Assembly: GCA_024683115.1 (NCBI GenBank)
Contig: JAIKYM010000148.1
Location: forward strand, 1-6,348
DNA length: 6,348 nt
Origin: Bacilli bacterium
Lineage (GTDB): Bacteria; Bacillota_I; Bacilli_A; RF39; UBA660
Direction of reading: 5' to 3'
Within the stretch, counting starts at the first letter, position 1, and every line of letters starts with the position of its first letter. Below, piece after piece: positions 1 to 4,949 of the stretch. A program made the position numbers and the translations under genes. Under the pieces are notes generated by a model. That model searched no databases. It worked only from the letters and a program-made list of their open reading frames with translations, and was not told the DNA's origin.

Positions 1-270
1 CTTTATAAGTTAAAAGAAGATGGATTTAATATATTAGTAATATCAAATAATTTTGTGTTCTTATCTAAAACAGTAGATAGAATATCTATTATTGAAAATA
101 ATAAAGAAGTTTTTGATGGTACTATACCTGAATTATTAAAGAATAAAAAGTATATTAAGAATACACAAATTATAGATTTCATCGAAGAAGCTAATAAACA
201 TAAAGCTAAACTAAAATATACTTTTGATAGAAATGAATTATTAGAAGATATATGTAGGAGTGTTTCATAA
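1..270 (+). CDS. ecfA: Energy-coupling factor (ECF) transporter ATPase, C-terminal part (5'-truncated by window)
   Basis: The reading frame is open from base 1 and ends at TAA 268-270, giving the last 89 residues of a protein that starts upstream. The tail resembles the C-terminal third of an ECF/CbiO-type ABC ATPase, the soluble motor of vitamin and metal uptake transporters. It has a hydrophobic strand (ILVIS), then VDRISII, then a KEVFDGTIPELL segment that matches the usual 'G-x-I/V-x-x-x-G-T-P-x-E-x-F' signature, then an ECF-like helical tail. Walker A, Q-loop and Walker B lie upstream and cannot be judged. The position where the H-loop His is expected (VTHS/ITHD in the family) reads ISNN, so His appears replaced by Asn. 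The stop overlaps the truA start by one base, so the two are translationally coupled. ecfT, usually between ecfA2 and truA in Firmicutes, is not here. The family call rests on the tail plus gene order. An internal GTG at 55 is not a real start. Confidence 0.75.
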   Translation, partial: LYKLKEDGFNILVISNNFVFLSKTVDRISIIENNKEVFDGTIPELLKNKKYIKNTQIIDFIEEANKHKAKLKYTFDRNELLEDICRSVS

Positions 271-998
271 TGAAATATTTAATTAGTATTTCTTACGATG
301 GATCTAACTTTTATGGATTTGAAAGACTTAAGAATGATAGATCTGTTCAAGGAGAAATAGAAAAGGTTTTAACTAAAATAAATAAAGAGCCTGTTGAAAT
401 AAGAGGAGCAGGTAGAACAGATCGATATGTTCATGCATATGATCAAAAAGCTCATTTTGAACTTAAACAAAATGTTCCAATTACTAGATTAAAGAAAGCA
501 ATTAATTCTCGTTTACCATCTGATATTAGAATTAATGATATTAAAATAGTAGATGATGATTTTCATGCTAGATTTGATTGTGTTAAAAAGGTATATAAAT
601 ATTATATTAATACTGGTAAGTATGATATCATGAAAAATAATTACTTATATAACTATAATAGACCACTTAATATTAAACAAATGAAGAAAGCAACAAAGTA
701 TTTATTAGGTGCACATAGTTACAAAGCATTTTGTTCTGGTGAAAGAGCAAGTTATGATTCAATTATTGATAGAATAACTATTAAGAAGAATAAAGATGTA
801 TTAGAGTTTACTTTTATAGGTAAGTCTTTCTATAGATATATGGTAAGAAATATGATGGGTGCAATTCTAATGGCAGGAGAAGGCAAGATAGATCCTATCA
901 AAATAAAAGAAGCACTTGATACTGAAACAAATACTATAGATTATGCAACATTACCAGCATGTGGATTATACTTAATGAAAGTTGAATACAATAAGTAG
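270..998 (+). CDS. truA: tRNA pseudouridine(38-40) synthase TruA
   Basis: TruA isomerises uridines 38, 39 and 40 in the anticodon stem of many tRNAs to pseudouridine, in the cytosol, normally as a homodimer. The protein is 242 residues, the usual length. It opens with the family strand ISISYDGSNFYGF (about residues 5-17), followed by SVQGEIEKVL. It carries the catalytic motif GAGRTDRYVHA (46-56), in which Asp51 is the predicted nucleophile. Further family segments are INSRLPSDIRI, HARFDCVKKVYKYYI, the LLGAHSYKAFCSG region and the C-terminal GKSFYRYMVRNMMGAIL helix. The motif differs from the common GRTDAGVHA at two positions (Arg and Tyr for Ala and Gly), but the Asp and the flanking Arg and His are kept. 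ATG overlaps the upstream TAA (TAATG). GGAG at 257-260 is its ribosome binding site, inside the upstream gene. A second in-frame TAG follows one codon after the stop. Confidence 0.97.
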   Translation: MKYLISISYDGSNFYGFERLKNDRSVQGEIEKVLTKINKEPVEIRGAGRTDRYVHAYDQKAHFELKQNVPITRLKKAINSRLPSDIRINDIKIVDDDFHARFDCVKKVYKYYINTGKYDIMKNNYLYNYNRPLNIKQMKKATKYLLGAHSYKAFCSGERASYDSIIDRITIKKNKDVLEFTFIGKSFYRYMVRNMMGAILMAGEGKIDPIKIKEALDTETNTIDYATLPACGLYLMKVEYNK

Positions 999-1006
999 AA
1001 ATAGTT

Positions 1007-1040
1007 AGAATTAACATATAAGTTAATTCTTTTTATATTT
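1007..1040 (+). terminator. Intrinsic terminator after truA
   Basis: Perfect 9-bp inverted repeat AGAATTAAC (1007-1015) and GTTAATTCT (1022-1030) with a 6-base loop, followed by a T-rich run at 1031-1040. It lies nine bases after the truA stop and before the rplM promoter, so it separates the ECF-truA unit from the ribosomal protein unit. The stem is AT-rich and therefore only moderately stable. Confidence 0.8.
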
Positions 1041-1063
1041 ATGCGTAAAATCCCAATATTTGT

Positions 1064-1092
1064 TTGACTTTTATATATATATTTAATATAAT
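1064..1092 (+). promoter_or_regulatory. Housekeeping sigma promoter for rplM-rpsI
   Basis: TTGACT (1064-1069) and TATAAT (1087-1092) are separated by exactly 17 bases, a near-perfect vegetative promoter. The spacer is a run of alternating T and A. Transcription would start near 1099, giving a leader of about 73 bases before the rplM start. A strong promoter fits a ribosomal protein unit. Confidence 0.88.
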
Positions 1093-1099
1093 TTTAAAT

Positions 1100-1165
1100 G
1101 GTACATTTTGAATTCGAGGTTTATCAGACCTGGGAAATCTGATAAGTTGAGAATCTGAAAGGAAA
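1100..1165 (+). promoter_or_regulatory. Structured rplM 5' leader, probable L13 autoregulatory leader
   Basis: The untranslated leader folds into a clear hairpin: TTATCAGA (1121-1128) pairs perfectly with TCTGATAA (1138-1145) around a 9-base loop CCTGGGAAA. An outer helix pairs 1106-1115 with 1151-1160, with one A-C mismatch and two G-U pairs. The two helices enclose an internal loop (GAGGT opposite GTTGA). The outer helix ends against the rplM ribosome binding site (GGA at 1161-1163), so folding could control its access. A conserved L13-binding leader is known upstream of rplM in low-GC Gram-positives, where L13 is thought to repress its own operon. Position and architecture fit that element, but I have not matched it to a family alignment. 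Confidence 0.65.
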
Positions 1166-1172
1166 AATTAAT

Positions 1173-1607
1173 ATGAAGAGTACATTCATGGAAAAAAAGG
1201 AAACTGTTAAACGTAATTGGTATGTAATTGATGCTGAAGGTGTTACACTTGGTAAATTAGGTACTACAGTAGCTAACTTATTAAGAGGTAAAGGTAAAGT
1301 TACTTATACTCCACACATTGACTGTGGTGATTATGTAATCGTTGTTAATGCTTCTAAAGTTGTATTAACTGGTAAGAAGTTATCTGACAAGATGTATTAC
1401 AATCACTCAGGATATCCAGGAGGATTAAGAGAAAGAACTGCTGGCGAAATGCTTGAAAATTATCCAGAAGAAATGATTGAAAGAGCTGTTAAAGGTATGT
1501 TACCTAAAGGAAGACTAGGAAGACAACAAATTAAGAAATTATTTGTTTATGCTGGTCCAGAACATGAACATGCAGCTCAAAAACCTGAAGTAAAGGTTGT
1601 TAAGTAG
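1173..1607 (+). CDS. rplM: 50S ribosomal protein L13
   Basis: L13 is an early-assembling protein of the large ribosomal subunit that binds 23S rRNA. The 144-residue product has the usual length and all main family segments: [26 protein letters not shown] near the N-terminus, [25 protein letters not shown] in the middle, [19 protein letters not shown], and the C-terminal [34 protein letters not shown]. The ATG at 1173 is preceded by a modest AAAGGAAA site and follows the structured leader. A second Met (residue 6) could serve as a start, but its spacing to that site is too long. It is first in a two-gene unit with rpsI, 11 bases away, the near-universal bacterial pairing. Expression is probably fed back through the leader. 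Confidence 0.98.
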   Translation: MKSTFMEKKETVKRNWYVIDAEGVTLGKLGTTVANLLRGKGKVTYTPHIDCGDYVIVVNASKVVLTGKKLSDKMYYNHSGYPGGLRERTAGEMLENYPEEMIERAVKGMLPKGRLGRQQIKKLFVYAGPEHEHAAQKPEVKVVK

Positions 1608-1611
1608 GAGG
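1606..1611 (+). promoter_or_regulatory. Shine-Dalgarno of rpsI, overlapping the rplM stop
   Basis: AGGAGG begins inside the rplM TAG stop codon (1605-1607) and sits 7 bases before the rpsI ATG. A ribosome finishing rplM therefore covers the initiation site of rpsI, which suggests translational coupling and matched synthesis of the two proteins. Confidence 0.8.
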
Positions 1612-1618
1612 GTAGAGT

Positions 1619-2035
1619 ATGAATAAGAACGTTATAAGAACAACAGGTAGAAGAAAAACTTCTTCTGCACAAGTTAAAATGACTCCAGGAACTGGTAAAA
1701 TTACAGTTAATGGAAAAGATGTTAATGAATACTTACCATTCGAAGAATTAGTAATGGATTTAAAACAACCACTTGTATTAACTAAGACTGAAACTCAATA
1801 TGATTTCGAAATAGTTGCACGTGGTGGTGGTTATTCAGGACAAACTGGAGCTATCAGATTAGGTATAGCTAAAGCATTATTAGAAGCAGACAAAAATACA
1901 GACCCAAGTTCAGAAACTTCATTTAGAAGAATTCTTAAGACTGCAGGTATGATTACAAGAGATCCAAGAATTAAGGAACGTAAAAAATACGGACTTAAGA
2001 AAGCACGTAGAGCTCCTCAATTCTCAAAACGTTAG
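1619..2035 (+). CDS. rpsI: 30S ribosomal protein S9
   Basis: S9 is a small-subunit protein whose C-terminal tail reaches the P-site tRNA in the ribosome. The 138-residue product starts with [34 protein letters not shown]. It contains the central [20 protein letters not shown] block (about residues 69-88). It ends with the highly conserved basic tail [25 protein letters not shown], including the terminal Ser-Lys-Arg. It is a few residues longer than many S9 proteins, with no sign of a broken domain. It is co-transcribed with rplM and followed by an in-frame tandem stop (TAG TAG, 2033-2038) and a terminator. Confidence 0.98.
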   Translation: MNKNVIRTTGRRKTSSAQVKMTPGTGKITVNGKDVNEYLPFEELVMDLKQPLVLTKTETQYDFEIVARGGGYSGQTGAIRLGIAKALLEADKNTDPSSETSFRRILKTAGMITRDPRIKERKKYGLKKARRAPQFSKR

Positions 2036-2061
2036 TAGTATCCAATTTATGTATCTTAAAG

Positions 2062-2094
2062 AAAGTCCAAATTATTGGGCTTTTTTTATTTATT
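2062..2094 (+). terminator. Intrinsic terminator after rpsI
   Basis: AAAGTCCAA (2062-2070) pairs with TTGGGCTTT (2075-2083) around ATTA, a 9-bp stem with one T-G pair, and runs into TTTTATTTATT. It ends the rplM-rpsI unit 27 bases after the stop. Confidence 0.88.
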
Positions 2095-2098
2095 AAAT

Positions 2099-2127
2099 TT
2101 TACATAACAATCAATATTATATATAAT
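2099..2127 (+). promoter_or_regulatory. Promoter of the HELQH-protein gene
   Basis: TTTACA (2099-2104) and TATAAT (2122-2127) lie 17 bases apart, immediately after the rpsI terminator and just before a strong ribosome binding site (GAGGGG, 2140-2145). The predicted transcript start is near 2134, giving a short leader of under 20 bases. Confidence 0.75.
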
Positions 2128-2150
2128 AACTACTTAAGCGAGGGGCTTAT

Positions 2151-3068
2151 ATGGAGAAAGAATTATATGGATTAGTATATGAATATTCAAAACATAAAAA
2201 GATAATAGATGAAAGCTTTATTACTTATCTTATATTACTTTTTGATATTTACTATGGAACTAAAGACTTTGTTAAAAATGTTAACTATGTATCAGGGTTT
2301 GAAGTAGGTCAACGAGTAAATGTGGCAAAGTATCAAGTAAGTGATAGAGAAGTGATTATAAACTATGAAGCTATTCGTTACGTTTTAGCTAAAAATAAAA
2401 GATATGAAACATTGTTTAGTGATTCTGAAAAGTATTTCTATAAAAACTTAACTATACTTCAATATGTATTGCATGAATTGCAACATGCAGTACAAAATAA
2501 GCAATCAAAAGATAAAAAGGATACATCAGATGAAAAGAGAATAGTATCTGGAAGTCTAATATCTGCTTTATCTATCTCCCCAGAGAATTTAGCTATAGTA
2601 ATGAGATTTAATGAGAAAGCAGTAGAAGATATTATTAATCAATTATTAGCTTATCGTGCAGTATATAAAAAATACTATGATAAAGTACCATTAGAAAGAC
2701 TTGCACAAATAGATTCATATGAAAGAATAGTAAAGATTATTACACATTTTAAAGATGAGTGCCCAAGTCTATATGATTTCTATGTAGCTTCTTTGTATGA
2801 AGTTATGCAAGAAGGATATACTACATCTAATGAAGAATATAGTTGTCCTACAGAATTGTTCCTATCTAAAATAGGTTATGAAAATGATTGGCAATCATTA
2901 AGTTTTTATGATGAAGATCCAACTAAATTGAAAGATAAAATGTTTAAGACTTACTGTCCTATGGAAAGAACTAGATTAGGTTTAATACTTAGCGATGATG
3001 AATTAAAAACTATAGGTGAACAAGTAAAATCTTCAAGTAAATATCAAGTAACTAGGAAAAAATCCTAG
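2151..3068 (+). CDS. Uncharacterised protein with HELQH zinc-peptidase-like motif
   Basis: I do not recognise a named family for this 305-residue protein. The visible key is LQYVLHELQHAVQNK (residues 104-118), an HExxH motif (His108, Glu109, His112) in a helix, as in zinc metallopeptidases. Many intracellular zincins have the same HEL-x-H-x-x-Q form. A third metal ligand is not certain. Candidates are Glu182 in PLERLAQIDSYERI (180-193) and Glu155 or Glu159 in NEKAVEDII. There is no signal peptide or clear membrane segment; the N-terminal hydrophobic stretch (ITYLILLFDIYY) is short and polar-flanked, so a cytosolic protein is likely. The rest is mainly helical and charged, with an Asp/Lys-rich linker after the motif. 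It forms its own unit with promoter and terminator, so neighbours give no clue. Start choice is firm: GAGGGG lies 5 bases before the ATG. Peptidase activity is inferred from the motif alone. Confidence 0.85.
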   Translation: MEKELYGLVYEYSKHKKIIDESFITYLILLFDIYYGTKDFVKNVNYVSGFEVGQRVNVAKYQVSDREVIINYEAIRYVLAKNKRYETLFSDSEKYFYKNLTILQYVLHELQHAVQNKQSKDKKDTSDEKRIVSGSLISALSISPENLAIVMRFNEKAVEDIINQLLAYRAVYKKYYDKVPLERLAQIDSYERIVKIITHFKDECPSLYDFYVASLYEVMQEGYTTSNEEYSCPTELFLSKIGYENDWQSLSFYDEDPTKLKDKMFKTYCPMERTRLGLILSDDELKTIGEQVKSSSKYQVTRKKS

Positions 3069-3080
3069 TTATTTTTATAT
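3049..3080 (+). terminator. Intrinsic terminator overlapping the 3' end of the HELQH-protein gene
   Basis: TAACTAGGA (3049-3057) pairs perfectly with TCCTAGTTA (3063-3071) around AAAAA, followed by TTTTTATATT. The stem starts in the last codons, and the TAG stop (3066-3068) lies in its 3' arm, so coding sequence and terminator share bases. Confidence 0.85.
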
Positions 3081-3129
3081 TATGTAATCATCTGTAAATA
3101 ATAATATATATTATTGCTATATAAGTATT

Positions 3130-3135
3130 TATAAT
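3130..3135 (+). promoter_or_regulatory. Possible -10 element for the zinc-ribbon gene
   Basis: A TATAAT at 3130-3135 lies 28 bases upstream of the likely start at 3163, in the gap after a terminator, so some promoter is expected here. No good -35 sits 16-18 bases upstream (the sequence there is TATATT). The alternative TTGCTA (3114-3119) with TATTTT (3137-3142) has 17-base spacing but weak elements. Confidence 0.35.
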
Positions 3136-3162
3136 GTATTTTTAAAATGAGTGGTGATTCTA

Positions 3163-3615
3163 ATGATTATTATATATGGAGTAGAAACATTTACAAAACA
3201 CATGGGATTTTTCGGCCCAGTTGAAACATGTCCAAATTGTAGTAGATCATATTCACCTGCGTATGTTAGGTCTAGAACATGGTTCCATCTTACATATATA
3301 CCAATTTTTCCGGTGAAAACTTGTTATTATAAGACATGTCCTGTATGTGGTAATAGTGTAGAATTAGATAAAAAAACAGCTAAGTCTTTAATGATCAATC
3401 CAAATTATTCTCAAAGTGTATGCATGTATGCAAGACACATATTATCATTAAAACCAGCTAAACTGTTTGATCCTGATAATAGTTATGAACTATGGTTTAA
3501 GGACTTTATAACTAATCAAGAGTTCTGCGTATTTGCTGGATTATCTAAGGAACAAATTAAAAACATTAAAAAGAATATGGGACTAAAGCAATTCCAAATA
3601 ATAGATTATAATTAA
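3163..3615 (+). CDS. Small zinc-ribbon family protein
   Basis: From the ATG at 3163 this is a 150-residue protein. It has two CxxC knuckles, Cys23/Cys26 (TCPNC) and Cys59/Cys62 (TCPVCG), spaced by a segment VRSRTWFHLTYIPIFPVKTCYY. This layout, with the Arg-Thr-Trp-Phe and 'IPIFP' middle and an ELDKK follow-on, matches the zinc_ribbon_15-type proteins found widely in Firmicutes, whose function is unknown. The four Cys should bind one zinc ion. The C-terminal half (about 80-150) is polar and helical without a motif I recognise. The middle hydrophobic stretch may be a buried hairpin, not a membrane span. The frame stays open to a GTG at 3151, but the ATG is preferred because GGTGAT (3153-3158) then lies 4 bases upstream as a Shine-Dalgarno site. 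No terminator is evident after it, so transcripts may continue toward prs. Confidence 0.88.
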   Translation: MIIIYGVETFTKHMGFFGPVETCPNCSRSYSPAYVRSRTWFHLTYIPIFPVKTCYYKTCPVCGNSVELDKKTAKSLMINPNYSQSVCMYARHILSLKPAKLFDPDNSYELWFKDFITNQEFCVFAGLSKEQIKNIKKNMGLKQFQIIDYN

Positions 3616-3628
3616 TTTGTAAAGAAAG

Positions 3629-3673
3629 TGATTATATATCATATATTATATACTTTAATGATATAATTATCAT
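3629..3673 (+). repeat. Two TGAT-ATCA inverted repeats upstream of the prs leader
   Basis: TGAT-TATAT-ATCA (3629-3641) and ATGATA-TAAT-TATCAT (3658-3673) are short palindromes with the same TGAT/ATCA half-sites, starting about 30 bases apart, close to three helical turns. The second covers the -10 element of the leader promoter. They could be operators, although chance AT-rich palindromes are frequent. Confidence 0.35.
3659..3667 (+). promoter_or_regulatory. Extended -10 promoter for the Cys-rich ORF and prs
   Basis: TGATATAAT is a perfect extended -10 (TGnTATAAT). The matching -35 position (3639-3644, TCATAT) is poor, as is tolerated at extended -10 promoters. The start would fall near 3674, directly before the GGGTGAT Shine-Dalgarno (3675-3681), giving an unusually short leader of about 12 bases. 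Confidence 0.6.
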
Positions 3674-3685
3674 AGGGTGATTAAG

Positions 3686-3748
3686 ATGAATAAATGTTGT
3701 GTATCTAAATCTTGTGTTTGTTCATCTAAATTAGTTATCACTAAATAG
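3686..3748 (+). CDS. 20-residue Cys-rich peptide, candidate leader peptide for prs
   Basis: ATG at 3686 opens a 20-codon frame ending in TAG 3746-3748. A good Shine-Dalgarno GGGTGAT (3675-3681) lies 4 bases upstream, and an extended -10 promoter precedes it. The peptide begins MNKCC and contains a CC-x4-CxC arrangement (Cys4, Cys5, Cys10, Cys12), with Ser and Lys between and a short tail LVITK. Four of 20 residues being Cys, all in the first 12 codons, is far above background. An intrinsic terminator starts one base after its stop, and prs follows with no room for a promoter. Two readings are possible: a regulatory leader peptide whose translation sets termination ahead of prs, or a free-standing metal- or thiol-binding microprotein. 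It lacks the features of the known SCIFF six-Cys peptide. No homologue is recognised. Translation is inferred only from the SD, the promoter and the context. Confidence 0.6.
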   Translation: MNKCCVSKSCVCSSKLVITK

Positions 3749-3781
3749 GAAACTAAATTTTTTAGTTTCTTTTTATTTTTT
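3749..3781 (+). terminator. Intrinsic terminator (possible attenuator) before prs
   Basis: GAAACTAAA (3749-3757) pairs perfectly with TTTAGTTTC (3761-3769) around TTT, followed by the T-tract 3770-3781. The stem begins directly after the TAG of the 20-codon ORF, and the T-tract ends directly at the prs Shine-Dalgarno GGAGGAGG (3782-3789). The core of its 5' arm, AACTAA (3751-3756), can alternatively pair with TTAGTT (3731-3736) inside the ORF, which would exclude the terminator. Confidence 0.82.
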
Positions 3782-3795
3782 GGAGGAGGTATTTT

Positions 3796-4866
3796 ATGAA
3801 TGATTTAAAGCTAATTGTATTAGACAACATTAGAGAAGTTGGAAAAGAAGTTGATGAATATCTACAAAAGATGAATAGAGCGGAATCATCTTATATCATG
3901 AAATTAACTAATGACAGATTTTCCAATGGTGAAGGTAAAATTAGAATTGATGAAACAATAAGAGATAAAGATGTTTTCATCATGGCAGATATAGGTAACT
4001 ATGGAGAAACATATTCTATGCATGGATTTGAAGTTCATATGGGACCAGATGAACATTTTCAAGATATTAAACGAGCTATTAGTGCTTTATCAGGTTATGC
4101 AAGACGTATAATAGTCATCATGCCATTACTATATCAATCTAGACAAGACAAACGAAAAGGTAGAGAGTCTTTAGACTGCGCATTAGCTCTACAAGAATTA
4201 GAAAGATTAAAAGTAAATCATATTATTACATTTGACTGCCATCAAAGGGAAGTATCAAATGCTATACCTAATTTACCATTTGAAAATATATATCCAACTA
4301 ATACAATACTTGAAGATTTAGTTGATGATATATCTATTAAAAATATATTAGTAATATCTCCTGACATGGGTGCTATGGAAAGAGCTAGATACTATGCAGA
4401 TATGCTTCAATGTGATGTAGGTGTATTCTATAAAAGAAGAGATTTATCTAAGGTAGTAAATGGTAAAAATCCAATAGTAGAACATGCTTACATGGGTGCT
4501 GATGTAACAAATAAAACTTGTATAGTTGTAGATGACATGATTGCATCAGGTGGATCTATGATTGAAGTCGGTGAAAAACTAAAAGAAAAAGGTGCAAAGA
4601 AAGTTATATTTATAGCTTCATTTGCTCTATTTACTGAAGGAATAGAGAAGTTTGAAGAAGCATATAAGAATAAAGTATTTAATATGTTATATACAACTAA
4701 CTTAACTTATATTCCTAAAGAATTTAAAAAGAAGAAATGGTTACATACTGTAGATTGTTCAAAAAGAATTGCTGAATTAATTAATGCTATTCATAAAGGA
4801 AAGTCTACATCTAAAATAATACATGGTAGTGATAAAATATTTAAGATAATAAATGAAAGTAAATAA
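3796..4866 (+). CDS. prs: Ribose-phosphate pyrophosphokinase (PRPP synthetase), long divergent form
   Basis: The enzyme transfers pyrophosphate from ATP to ribose 5-phosphate, giving PRPP for purine, pyrimidine, His and Trp pathways in the cytosol. Family landmarks appear in order: FSNGE (42-46), the ATP-binding region with SRQDKRKGRES (115-124), TFDCHQRE (145-152, where classical enzymes have D-L-H), SPDMGAMERAR (188-197), the catalytic flexible loop with Lys213 and Arg214 (YKRRDLSK), and the PRPP loop VVDDMIASGGSM (244-255). At 356 residues it is about 40 longer than the classical form. It has an insertion around GFEVHMGPDEHFQ and a basic C-terminal tail. This matches the divergent long Prs of some Clostridia and Erysipelotrichia, so allosteric control by Pi and ADP may differ. 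SD GGAGGAGG lies 6 bases before the ATG. Expression seems to depend on read-through of the upstream terminator. The stop is doubled (TAA TAG). Confidence 0.93.
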   Translation: MNDLKLIVLDNIREVGKEVDEYLQKMNRAESSYIMKLTNDRFSNGEGKIRIDETIRDKDVFIMADIGNYGETYSMHGFEVHMGPDEHFQDIKRAISALSGYARRIIVIMPLLYQSRQDKRKGRESLDCALALQELERLKVNHIITFDCHQREVSNAIPNLPFENIYPTNTILEDLVDDISIKNILVISPDMGAMERARYYADMLQCDVGVFYKRRDLSKVVNGKNPIVEHAYMGADVTNKTCIVVDDMIASGGSMIEVGEKLKEKGAKKVIFIASFALFTEGIEKFEEAYKNKVFNMLYTTNLTYIPKEFKKKKWLHTVDCSKRIAELINAIHKGKSTSKIIHGSDKIFKIINESK

Positions 4867-4899
4867 TAGTTATCAATGTGTAAATATTTTTCGTATTCA

Positions 4900-4928
4900 T
4901 TGAATTATTTACTTAAATAAGTGATAAT
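4900..4928 (+). promoter_or_regulatory. Candidate promoter for the two zinc-ribbon genes
   Basis: TTGAAT (4900-4905) and GATAAT (4923-4928) are 17 bases apart, just upstream of the first gene. No convincing terminator follows prs, so read-through from prs could also contribute. Confidence 0.55.
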
Positions 4929-4929
4929 A

Positions 4930-4947
4930 ATACTATAGGAGTAGTAT
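4930..4947 (+). promoter_or_regulatory. Small hairpin displaying the Shine-Dalgarno site in its loop
   Basis: ATACTA (4930-4935) and TAGTAT (4942-4947) are perfect complements that enclose TAGGAG, the ribosome binding site of the gene starting at 4950. The 6-bp stem with a 6-base loop would present the SD to the ribosome. It is weak and may be chance. Confidence 0.4.
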
Positions 4948-4949
4948 AT

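Noticed and set aside
55..270. A 71-residue protein starting at GTG 55
   Set aside because: The frame is open to base 1 and the upstream residues continue the ABC ATPase strand, so it is the end of a larger gene.
3151..3162. GTG start giving four extra N-terminal residues on the zinc-ribbon protein
   Set aside because: These bases contain the GGTGAT Shine-Dalgarno of the ATG at 3163, and no SD lies at a proper distance before the GTG.
3686..3748. SCIFF-type six-Cys precursor peptide or bacteriocin
   Set aside because: The peptide has only four Cys in another spacing, and no radical-SAM maturase or transporter is adjacent.
3712..3750. A separate prs promoter inside the 20-codon ORF (TTGTTC at 3718 with TAAATA at 3742)
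   Set aside because: The -10 matches consensus at only three positions, and its start site would still lie at or before the terminator stem.
4880..4912. Hairpin GTAAATA/TATTTAC after prs as a terminator
   Set aside because: The stem has only 7 AT-rich pairs around a 19-base loop and no T-tract follows, so termination is doubtful.
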